Below, piece after piece: positions 52,173-62,520 of a stretch of 64,000 bases of DNA. The stretch lies in contig NZ_JAUYWF010000001.1 of the NCBI RefSeq assembly GCF_030708455.1, forward strand, positions 124,001 to 188,000. The letters run 5' to 3'. The DNA is from Halomonas sp. SSL-5. GTDB taxonomy: Bacteria; Pseudomonadota; Gammaproteobacteria; Pseudomonadales; Halomonadaceae. How positions within the stretch are numbered: position 1 is the first letter of the stretch; each line of letters begins with the position of its first letter. Position numbers and translations under genes: made by a program. Under the pieces are notes generated by a model, which was given only the letters and a program-made list of their open reading frames with translations, had not been told where the DNA came from and did not search any database.

Positions 52173-54292
52173 ATGCAGTTGAATAGTATTTCGATAAGAA
52201 ATTTGAATAGTATTTCGATAAGAAATTTCCGCCGTCTTAGGAGTGTGGAAATTGATTTTGAAGATAAGGAAACTGTGTTTGTCGGTCCAAATAATAGTGG
52301 AAAAACTTCTGCCACGGCCGCCGTACGGAGTTTTTTGGGGAATCGTGATTTCAAGGTTCATGACTTTTCAATGAGCTGCATTTTAAGCATTGATAAATAT
52401 GATCCTAGTCAAGGTGTTAGCCTTCCGTCCATAGAGCTTGATCTCTGGTTCCAAGTTGACCCAGGGTCCATTGCCTTCGGGCGTGTATTCGACCTTGCAA
52501 CAAATCTTTCTGCAGATTTTTCTGAGATCGGTATGCGCTGCGCATTAGCAGCAGATGACGCTACGGAGCTTTGGGAGCAGTACGACAACGCCTTCCCCCA
52601 AGGGGAAGACGGAAAGAGAAAGCGGTCTTTAAGTCACTTCCTTGAGTTGGAAGATAATCTGAGAAAATACTTTAGTCTCCATATTTTTTCGCTTGAAAAA
52701 AACCAGCACGAGATCTTGGCGACGCCAATTGATCCCAAGATTGGGAAGAAAATCCTAAATTCGCTACTTCGTGTCGATTTCGTTGACGCTCAGCGAAATA
52801 TCGACGACGAGAACGCTACAAGAAGCAACAGGCTATCAGAAGCTTTTGCAACCTATTACAGGCGAAATCTTGAGCAGGCGGAACTTGCTGAGAAGGCCGT
52901 CGCTGTTATTGAAGAAAACAATGAAAACCTGACGAAACATTATGGCCAACACTTTGAGCCGTTGATGAATATGATCGGGGGGCTAGGGCTTCCTTCAGAC
53001 AACGATCGCGCGATGAGAGTTGTTTCAACGCTCAGCTCGGAGGCCGCGCTGCGTGGAAACACCGAACTTTTTTATGTTGACACCAATACCAATCATGAGC
53101 TCCCCGAAGCATACAATGGACTCGGGTTCAAAAATCTTGTATTTATGGCGATTCAGGTTGATCATTTCTACAGGCAATGGATGGCAACGGAGGAGAATCG
53201 TCCACTGTGCCAGATTATCTTTATTGAAGAGCCAGAGGTTCACCTGCATGCTCAAGTCCAACAAGCTTTCATTCGCCAGATGTGGGATGTTCTGACTGCT
53301 GGCACACCAGAAGAAGAAGATAAACCACAGATCGCCATCACGACGCATTCTTCACATATATTGGATACTGTCGATTTCTCTAAGATCCGATATTTTCGCC
53401 GAGAGCTCGTTGACGAAGCACAGGAAGGGAAAGGTTTTCATGGTACAACGGTGCACAGCCTTAGACAGTTTCGACCGGATTCTATAAATATAGACAGTAA
53501 AGCTATTTCTCCTGAGGAAGCTTTGTCATTCCTCAAGAAGTATCTGCGACTCACCCATTGCGACTTGTTTTTTTCTGATGCCGCAATTCTTGTGGAAGGG
53601 TCTGTGGAAAAGCTACTTCTCCCAAGGATGATCGATATCGTAGCCGAAAACCTCAACAAGAAATACCTAACCGTTTTGGAGGTTGGTGGGGCATACGGAA
53701 TGCGCTTTGCTGGATTGTTGGAGTTCTTGGAGGTCCCCTATCTGGTTATCACGGATATCGATTCCGTTGATCCCGAAAATAATCGTAAAAACTGCATTGC
53801 CACTGAGGAAAACGCAGTCTCAGCTAATGCAACTCTTAGTTACTTTTTTGAAGAAAATGGAGTGCAGAAGCTCTCCAATAAAACGTACGATGATTGTCTC
53901 CAGGCTGGAGGGAAACGGTTTGTCTCCTATCAGAAGCCTGTTTCAGTAGATATTGAAGGTCAACGGCATACCTTTCATGGGAGGACGCTTGAAGAGGCTT
54001 TCGTCTATGAAAACCTTGATTTATTTAAAAGGGATGAGTTGAGTGTTGGCATTGCTCTTCCCGAAGAACCGGCTGAACTGCATAAAGCTGTATGGGCGCG
54101 CATAAAAAGCTCTACATTCAAGAAAACTGAATTTGCAATGGATGTTTTGGGTTTTGAGTCCTCAGCCCAGCAACATAAGGACGGAAGCGGCCTCAAAAAT
54201 GGTGCGACATACTATTGGAAAGTGCCATGCTATATCGCGGAAGGTCTGCAATGGCTTGATGGGCATCTCTCACAGAATCAGGGAGAAGCGAA

Positions 54293-54296
<4 letters not shown>
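52173..54296 (+). CDS. gajA: GajA-like OLD-family ATPase/TOPRIM nuclease (Gabija)
   Basis: The product is 707 aa. An ABC-type ATPase has Walker A GPNNSGKTS (38-46), Walker B IIFIEEPEVHLHAQVQQAF (about 348) and a His switch AITTHSSHILDTVDF (about 388). It is followed by a TOPRIM nuclease with AAILVEGSVEKLLLP (catalytic Glu, about 471) and the DxD in LVITDIDSVD (about 527). Class 2 OLD nucleases with an adjacent UvrD-like helicase define Gabija, which attacks phage DNA when nucleotides run low. It appears longer than the founding GajA (about 580 aa, from memory), with extra C-terminal sequence. The N-terminus carries a duplicated octapeptide. It overlaps gajB by ATGA. AT-rich codon use marks transfer. 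Confidence 0.88.
52179..52226 (+). repeat. perfect 24-base tandem duplication at the gajA start
   Basis: Two identical 24-base units (52179-52202 and 52203-52226) each encode LNSISIRN, so the protein begins MQ, octapeptide, octapeptide, FRRLRSVE. A single copy would restore the normal OLD-family start (IxIxNFRxL). The identity of the two copies implies a recent event. Confidence 0.9.
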
Positions 54297-56134
<1,838 letters not shown>

Positions 56135-56392
56135 TGACCTGAGTATAGAAAATCGATTAGTCTTTGAATAATTAATTTTATTCAGGCGCATCTGGAAAAT
56201 ATCCACATGAAAACTTAAGTTCGGCCCAAAAAGGGAGTTGTGGCAGGGCATAACTATTGGCCTTATACACACCGTTTTTCCGGTGCTTCGCGGATTAAAA
56301 CCGGCACGTGAGCTGGCCGTTACATCTGATCTGGCTGAACGTCCGGTTCTGGCCGAAAATGGCACTCAGTCATCGATGGACAAGAGAGCTAA
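56135..56392. other. AT-rich to mixed spacer between gajB and recD
   Basis: This 258-base stretch holds no convincing gene. A weak inverted repeat TGAATAA/TTATTCA (56165-56184) and a small hairpin CACCG/CGGTG with a T-rich loop (about 56269-56284) may help end gajB transcription. Composition becomes chromosome-like just before the recD stop. It may contain the right end of the inserted element, but no terminal repeat was recognised. Confidence 0.45.
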
Positions 56393-58558
56393 TCAACTTC
56401 CCAGCCCACTTACTCGCATCACTCGCCTCTGTGCCGCGTCCATCAGCTGGCCACGGCCGGTTTCCACCAGCGTCAGCCAGTGGCGGGCGCGGGTGATACC
56501 GGTGTAGACCAGCTCCCGGGTGAGGATGGGGTTCGGCGCGTCTGGCAGCACCAGGGCGGCGTGGGTGAACTCCGAGCCCTGGGACTTGTGCACCGTCATC
56601 GCAAATACCGTCTCCACCGCCTGCAGGCGCGAGGGCAGCACCCACTTGATGCGACCGGTGCCATCAGTGGCGGGGAAGGCCACCCGCAGCAGGCGGCGGT
56701 TGCCGTCGCCGGGTGAAGAGCCCGGGCGCGGCATGTCCAGGGTGATGCCGATATCGCCGTTCATCAGCCCCAAGCCGTAGTCGTTCTTGGTGACCAGCAC
56801 CGGGCGGCCGGGGTACCAGCGCTGGCGGCCGTCCTGGCTGTCGATCAGCTTTTCCCGCTCCAGTGCCTGGCGCACCCGCTCGTTCAGACCCTCCACGCCC
56901 CAGGGGCCGCGGCGCAGTGCGCAGAGCAGCTGGAAGTCGCCGTGGGCCGCCAGCACCTCTCTTGCCCAGTCATCGAAGGCCGCCTGATCCGCGTCGTCGG
57001 CCGGGCGCCGCTCGGCCATCACGCTCAGGAAGTGGCGATAGCCCACCGGCGGCCGGTCGGCGGTATTGGTTCCGGGAAAGCGCTCGGGGCAGCCGGTCAC
57101 CGCCAGGCGGGCCAGGCCGCGCTCGTCGTCGGCGCCTAGTTTCAGGTGCGAGAGGTCCGCGAAGCCGTGGGTAAGCGCCGTGGTGATGGCGCGGCGCTTG
57201 GCGGCGGGCTCGGCTTCCAGGTTGATCGCCGCAGCCAGCCGACCGATGCCGCTGTCGGCGGTGAAGCGGTGGCTGACGCGCAGCATGGCGATGGCCTGGT
57301 CGAGCGGCTGGCCGTCGGCGTCCAGCATCTCCGCGCGCAGCGGCTGGCCGGTGGCCTCACCCAGCCACTCGGCGGTGGCCGGGGTGTAGTGGCCGCCCTC
57401 GGCCCGGGCGCACAGGTCGCCGAGCACCGAGCCGGCCTCCACCGAGGCGAGCTGGTCCTTGTCGCCGAGCAGCACCAGACGCGCCCGGGGCGGCAGCGCC
57501 TCGAGCATCGCGGCCATCATGCCCACGTCCACCATCGAGGCCTCGTCCACCACCAGCACGTCCAGCGGCAGGGGGTTGTGGCGGTCGTGGCGGAAGCGGC
57601 GGGTGTCGGGGCGCGAGCCGAGCAGCCGGTGCAGCGTCGAGACGTCCTTGGGGATCACCTCGCGCAGCCGCTCGGGATCGTCGGCCAGGTCGTCGAGGTC
57701 GAGCTTCGCCACCTGGCCGGCGATGGACTCGTTGAGCCGGGCGGCGGCCTTGCCGGTGGGGGCGGCCAGGCGGATGCGCAGGGCCTGCTCTCCTTGACCC
57801 TCGCCTTCACCGAGCGCCTGGGCCTGGAGCAGAGCGAGCAGGCGCACCACGGTGGTGGTCTTGCCGGTGCCAGGGCCGCCGGTGATCACCGCGAAGCGCG
57901 AGCGGCCGGCCAGGGCGCAGGCGGCCTTCTGCCAGTCGATCGCGTGCGGGGCAGCACCCCGATTGGGAAAAAGCGCGTCGAGGATCGGGCGCAGGCGGGC
58001 CGCGTTCGGGACCTCGTCGTCGCTTTTGGCATCGCCGAGCCGATCGGCAATCCGGGTGTGGATATCCTGCTCGTGCTGCCAGTAGCGGCGCAGGTAGAGC
58101 CGGAGGCGGGCGCCGGTGCCGGCGAGCACCAGCGGGGTGCTGCCGGGGCCGGTGGCGACCAGCTCCGGCTGGGCCAGCGCGGCGCGCCAGGCGTCGAGCT
58201 CGAGCGCGGCCATCACCCGGCTGGGTAGCGGCGGCGGGTCCTCCAAGCTGTCGCCCTCCGGCGGCAGCGAGAGGGCGAGGTCCGGGGTGGCGAGCGTCTG
58301 GGCCAGGTCCAGGCAGACGTGGCCGCGGCCGAGCTGGTGGCTGGCGAGTGCGGCCGCCAGCAACAACAGGGGTGAGGCCTCACTCACCTTATTTTCCCTG
58401 CTCGCCTCGCGATGCAGGAAGGCGGCGAAGGCGCGGTCCAGCGAGCGCAGCCAGCCGCGCGCCACCCAGCGGTCGAGCAGGGCGAACAGCGTCGCGTGAT
58501 CGGCCAGCGCCTGCTCGGGGGCGAGATCGGGGGTATGGATAGGGTTGTCCGGCATCAT
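56393..58558 (-). CDS. recD: RecD, exonuclease V alpha subunit
   Basis: The product is 721 aa. The SF1B helicase has Walker A VITGGPGTGKTTTVV (about 224-238), DVLVVDEASMVDVGMMAAML, LLGDKDQLASVEAGSVLGDL and the C-terminal TVHKSQGSEFTHAALVLP and YTGITRARHWLTLV. It is the 5'-3' motor of RecBCD, needed for fast, Chi-regulated end processing. Its start overlaps the recB stop by ATGA. It is a little longer than E. coli RecD (about 608 aa), with an acidic segment EGEGQGEQ near the Walker region. Confidence 0.95.
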   Translation of the reverse strand: MMPDNPIHTPDLAPEQALADHATLFALLDRWVARGWLRSLDRAFAAFLHREASRENKVSEASPLLLLAAALASHQLGRGHVCLDLAQTLATPDLALSLPPEGDSLEDPPPLPSRVMAALELDAWRAALAQPELVATGPGSTPLVLAGTGARLRLYLRRYWQHEQDIHTRIADRLGDAKSDDEVPNAARLRPILDALFPNRGAAPHAIDWQKAACALAGRSRFAVITGGPGTGKTTTVVRLLALLQAQALGEGEGQGEQALRIRLAAPTGKAAARLNESIAGQVAKLDLDDLADDPERLREVIPKDVSTLHRLLGSRPDTRRFRHDRHNPLPLDVLVVDEASMVDVGMMAAMLEALPPRARLVLLGDKDQLASVEAGSVLGDLCARAEGGHYTPATAEWLGEATGQPLRAEMLDADGQPLDQAIAMLRVSHRFTADSGIGRLAAAINLEAEPAAKRRAITTALTHGFADLSHLKLGADDERGLARLAVTGCPERFPGTNTADRPPVGYRHFLSVMAERRPADDADQAAFDDWAREVLAAHGDFQLLCALRRGPWGVEGLNERVRQALEREKLIDSQDGRQRWYPGRPVLVTKNDYGLGLMNGDIGITLDMPRPGSSPGDGNRRLLRVAFPATDGTGRIKWVLPSRLQAVETVFAMTVHKSQGSEFTHAALVLPDAPNPILTRELVYTGITRARHWLTLVETGRGQLMDAAQRRVMRVSGLGS

Positions 58559-61500
58559 GCGACGGCCTCCTCGGCGGCGCGAAACAGGGCATCGAGCGCG
58601 AGGATCAGCTCGCTCGGCGGGCGTTCGGCGTGCACGCCGCGGGAGGGCGCGCGGGTGCCGCGCAGGAAGACATAGAGCGCCCCGCCCAGGTGGCGGTCGA
58701 TGTCGTAGTCCGGCAGCCGGGCCTCGAGCAGCCGGTGCAGGGCCAGCAGGTAGAGGCAGTACTGCACGTCGTAGCGCTTCTCGAGCACGGCCTCCGCCAT
58801 CGCCGCCTCGGTGTAGGCGGCGTCGTCCGCGCCCAGGTGATTGGACTTCCAGTCGAGCACGTAGAAGCGCCCCTCGTGCTCCACCACCAGGTCGATGAAG
58901 CCCTTGAGCATGCCGTTGAGGGTGTCGGGCTCGAGCGCCGGCCGCGGCCGGCCGCCGAGTGTGTGAGCGCTTACGAGGGCGTCCAGCCGGCGGGTGTTCA
59001 CCTTGTGGGCGGCGAACCAGAACTCCAGCTCGACCCGGTAGCCGGAAAGCGCATCGAGGCGCAGAGGTGCGGCCTCGCCATCGCCCGGCTTCGGCACCGG
59101 CAGTGGCGTGGTCAAGAGCTCCGGCAGCCACTGCTCGAGGGCGGCGATCTGCCCCTCCCAGCCGCGACGGTTGGCGCGCCGGGCCACGGTGTCGCCGCGC
59201 AGCTCGGCGTCCTCGGCCACCCGGGCGAAGCCCTCCTCGCCGGCCCACTCCAGCAGGCCGTGCAGGAAGGTGCCCGCCGAGGGGCCGCGGGGGAAGCGGT
59301 GAAGCGAGCCCTCGCTCACCGTGGCGGCCGCCGCGTCGAAGGGCTCGTCGATCACCTCCATCGCCGTGGCTTCAATGGCGGTAGCGGGCTCGGGCGCCGG
59401 CTCGGCCTGGACGGCGGATTCGGCTTCCTCATCCGGGGTGGCGCCGGTGCGCAGCGCCGAGTAGCTGGCGATCCACCAGTGCTCGCGGATCGTCCGGCTG
59501 GGCGCGCGGGCCTGGCCGAGCGGCGTGTCGTCGGTGGCGAGTTCGACCGGCGTGGCCTCGGCCTCGGGGGCGTCGATCACCGTCACCCGACCTCTCTCGT
59601 GACCATCCGCGTCGGCCAGCGCCTCGAGGGCCGGGCGCAGGGCCTCGGGCGAGAGCGCCTCGCCCCCGGAGAGCAGGTGGCCGACGGCGCTGCGCTCCAT
59701 GGCCTCCAGCGGCGCCAGGCCGAGCCAGGTGGCGTGGCGGGCGCGGGTCAGGGCGACGTAGAGCTTGCGCAGGTCCTCCCCCAGTCGCTCGCGGTCGGCG
59801 CGGGCGAGGGTCGCCTCGTCGGCGGAGAGCGTCAGGCGCAGGTGGCCGTCGTCATCGTGCCAGCGCAGCGGCAGGTCACCCTGCTTCACCGGTCGGAAGG
59901 CGGCGATGAAGGGCAGGAACACCAGCGGGTACTCCAGGCCCTTGGACTTGTGGATGGTCACCACCTGCACCAGGTCGGCGTCGCTCTCCAGGCGCAGGCG
60001 GTGGGTGTCGGACTGGGAGTGGGGATGCGCGCGGGACTCGGCGAGAAAGCGCAGCAGGGCGTGCTCGCCGTCGATCTCGGTGCTGGCCTCCTGCAAGAGC
60101 TCGCCGAGGTGCAGGAGGTCGGTGAGCCGCCGCTCCCCCTCGGGCACCGCCAGCAGCCGGCCGGGCACGGCGAAGTCGGCCAGCAGCCGGTGCAACATGG
60201 GCAGCACGCCGCGGCGCTGCCACTGGCGATGGTAGTCGCGGAACTGCATCACCCGCGCCTCCCAGGCCAGCTCGTCCTGCTGGGGGCCGCCGTTCAGGGC
60301 GTCGAGCTCGGCCAGGCTAAGCCCCAGGCTCGGCGTGGCGAGCGCGGCGCGCAGGCAGCGCTCGTCGTCCGGCGCGGCGCAGGCGGCGAGCCACCCCTCC
60401 AGCTCGGCGGCGGCCTCGGTCTCGAACACGCCCTCCTTGTCGGAGAGGTAGACGCTGCGGATGCCGCGGGCCAGCAGGGCGGCGCGGATGGCGCGAGCCT
60501 CGCCGGCGTTGTTGACCAGCACGGCGAGGTCCGACGGCGCCAGCGGGCGCAGCTCGCCATCTTTGGTAAAGCCCGTCTGCCCGGCCTGGCCCTCGCGCAG
60601 TAGGCTGGCCATCTCGGTGGCGCAGCGCCCGGCCAGCTCCTTGAGGTAAGCGCCCTTGGATAGCGTCTCGTCGGCGGCCAGGTGCCAGAGAGTCAGTGCC
60701 GGCTGGGGCGCGCCGTGTCGGGTCAGCGAGTCATTGCGGCCGTTCGCGTCGACCGGCGCGAAGGGCACGGGATTGTCGTCGCCGCGGCGGAACAGGAAGG
60801 CGCCGGCGTCGCTGGCCTCGGCATGTTCGAACACCCGGTTGACCGCCTCGACCATGGGCGTGGCGGAGCGGAAGTTGGTGCCGAGCGTGACGTGGCGGCC
60901 GGCGGTGTCGCGCCGGGCCTGGAGGTAGGTGTGGATATCGGCTCCGCGGAAGGCGTAGATCGCCTGCTTGGGGTCGCCGATCAGCATTACCGCGCTGTCG
61001 TCGCGATTCTTTTCTAGCTCGTAGACACGGTCGAAGAGCCGGTACTGCACCGGGTCGGTGTCCTGGAACTCGTCGACCAGCGCCACCGGGAACTGCTCGC
61101 GGATGCGTGCGGCCAGCGTCTCGCCGGCCTCGCCCGCGAAGGCGGCGTCGAGCCGGTGCAGCAGATCGTCGGGGCCGAGCTCGGCGCGGCGGCGCTGCAC
61201 GGTCTCGCGGCGCGCGGCCATCCAGTGCACGGCATGGGCGAGCAGGTCGGCGAAGGGATCGGGCAGCGCGGCGAGCTTCTCCGGCAACGCTTCCAGGGCC
61301 TCCAGCGCCGGCAGGTTGGGTACGGGATCTTCCTTCCAGATCTCGGCGAGGCCCTCGGGCGTCAGGCGCTTCCAGGCGGCGGGGGTGAGATCGGGGGTCG
61401 CGAGCTCGGCGTCATTGGCCCAGTCGCGCAGGGCGGCGAGCCAATTGGCGCGGCTTCGGGCATTGAGCTTCTGGCCGTTGAACGCCTTGCGCTGGGCGGC

Positions 61501-62520
61501 GGCCTCGAGCAACTCCTCCAACTCGTCGAGCCAGGCCGGCCAGGGCGCCTTGAGTTCGGCCAGCGCCGCGGCGCGCTGCTCGCGGTAGTTCGTGAGCGCA
61601 TCAAAGGGCGGCGGCGCCACGGGCAGGGCGGCGGCGTGGCTGCGCAGCCGGGCGGCGGTGTCGTTGAGGGCGTCCGGCGTGGTCCAGTAGCGGGCGACGA
61701 TCGCTAGCGCCTCGGGGGCGAGGTCGTAGTAGAAGCTGCGCCAGTAGTCCCGGGCGATCTCCAGATCCATCTCGGACTGGTCCAGCGACATCTCCAGGGC
61801 GAACAGGCTGCCGCTGTCGAAGGCGTGCTCGCGCAGCATGCGGTGGCACCAGGAGTGGATGGTGGAGACCGCGGCCTCGTCCATCCACTCGGCGGCCAGC
61901 CGCAGGCGGCGGGCGCAGGTCGGCCAGCTTTCGCGGGGATAGCTGTCGCGAAGGGCGAGCAGCGGGTCGGCTCTGGGCGTCTCGTCTTCGGGCGCTGAGT
62001 TATCCACCGGTGGTTCGTCGAAGAGGTCCCCAGTCATGGACGGGGCTTTCCTTGGGGCAGACCTTTGCGGAGGCGCTGTGAACCCATCCCTGGGCGCTAC
62101 CGATGCCGTCCCTGGCATAGGACCTCCGCTACGGTCTGCCCCAGGCGCCCCTTCGAGGCTATCGCTGATTGCCTCAGAATCAGGGTCTGTCCCCCATTCC
62201 GCCGACTGGAAGGCCTCTGCCGCCTCGACGAGGCGGGCGCGGATGCGGTCGCGCAGCTCCTGGGTGGCGGCGTTGGTGAAGGTCACCACCAGGATCTCCG
62301 GCGGCGTCAGCGGCCGCGGGAAGCTGGCCGCGTCCTCCTCGTTCCGGGGGCCGAGCACCAGGCGCAGGTAGAGCAGGGCGATGGTGAAGGTCTTGCCGGT
62401 GCCGGCGCTGGCCTCGATAAGCCGGCTGCCGGTGAGCGGCAGCGCCACCGGATCGAGGCGCGGGGTCTCGGCCGCCTGCAGGGTTTCCGCGGTGTTTCGA
62501 GCGGATTCGGGCGAGTTCAT
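58555..62520 (-). CDS. recB: RecB, exonuclease V beta subunit, with in-frame insertion
   Basis: The product is 1321 aa against about 1180 in E. coli. Walker A ASAGTGKTFTIALL (38-51), VVTFTNAATQELRDRIRARL, STIHSWCHRMLREHAFDSGS, LVDEFQDTDPVQYRLFDRVY, QVVTIHKSKGLEYPLVFLPF and LYVALTRARHATWLGL mark the 3'-5' helicase. The C-terminal nuclease has GRFYVLDWKSNHLG. Residues about 127-155 are encoded by a palindromic repeat element, and further Pro/Ser/Glu-rich sequence follows before RESWPTCARRL. The helicase motifs are undisturbed, so the enzyme is probably active. It overlaps recC and recD by four bases each. Confidence 0.96.
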   Translation of the reverse strand: MNSPESARNTAETLQAAETPRLDPVALPLTGSRLIEASAGTGKTFTIALLYLRLVLGPRNEEDAASFPRPLTPPEILVVTFTNAATQELRDRIRARLVEAAEAFQSAEWGTDPDSEAISDSLEGAPGADRSGGPMPGTASVAPRDGFTAPPQRSAPRKAPSMTGDLFDEPPVDNSAPEDETPRADPLLALRDSYPRESWPTCARRLRLAAEWMDEAAVSTIHSWCHRMLREHAFDSGSLFALEMSLDQSEMDLEIARDYWRSFYYDLAPEALAIVARYWTTPDALNDTAARLRSHAAALPVAPPPFDALTNYREQRAAALAELKAPWPAWLDELEELLEAAAQRKAFNGQKLNARSRANWLAALRDWANDAELATPDLTPAAWKRLTPEGLAEIWKEDPVPNLPALEALEALPEKLAALPDPFADLLAHAVHWMAARRETVQRRRAELGPDDLLHRLDAAFAGEAGETLAARIREQFPVALVDEFQDTDPVQYRLFDRVYELEKNRDDSAVMLIGDPKQAIYAFRGADIHTYLQARRDTAGRHVTLGTNFRSATPMVEAVNRVFEHAEASDAGAFLFRRGDDNPVPFAPVDANGRNDSLTRHGAPQPALTLWHLAADETLSKGAYLKELAGRCATEMASLLREGQAGQTGFTKDGELRPLAPSDLAVLVNNAGEARAIRAALLARGIRSVYLSDKEGVFETEAAAELEGWLAACAAPDDERCLRAALATPSLGLSLAELDALNGGPQQDELAWEARVMQFRDYHRQWQRRGVLPMLHRLLADFAVPGRLLAVPEGERRLTDLLHLGELLQEASTEIDGEHALLRFLAESRAHPHSQSDTHRLRLESDADLVQVVTIHKSKGLEYPLVFLPFIAAFRPVKQGDLPLRWHDDDGHLRLTLSADEATLARADRERLGEDLRKLYVALTRARHATWLGLAPLEAMERSAVGHLLSGGEALSPEALRPALEALADADGHERGRVTVIDAPEAEATPVELATDDTPLGQARAPSRTIREHWWIASYSALRTGATPDEEAESAVQAEPAPEPATAIEATAMEVIDEPFDAAAATVSEGSLHRFPRGPSAGTFLHGLLEWAGEEGFARVAEDAELRGDTVARRANRRGWEGQIAALEQWLPELLTTPLPVPKPGDGEAAPLRLDALSGYRVELEFWFAAHKVNTRRLDALVSAHTLGGRPRPALEPDTLNGMLKGFIDLVVEHEGRFYVLDWKSNHLGADDAAYTEAAMAEAVLEKRYDVQYCLYLLALHRLLEARLPDYDIDRHLGGALYVFLRGTRAPSRGVHAERPPSELILALDALFRAAEEAVA
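62054..62142. repeat. palindromic repeat element inserted in frame in recB
   Basis: The outer arms at 62054-62073 and 62123-62142 are inverted repeats with only three mismatches in 20 (both contain GGGGCAGACC and GCGGAGG). Inside are two smaller hairpins, CCCA/TGGG and ATGCC/GGCAT. The structure is that of a REP- or MITE-like extragenic repeat. Here it lies inside recB and is read through in frame as part of MPGTASVAPRDGFTAPPQRS. Confidence 0.8.

Noticed and set aside
56238..56507. Plus-strand open frame spanning the spacer and the recD tail
   Set aside because: Its second half is the antisense of recD and the first half matches nothing recognised; no ribosome binding site.
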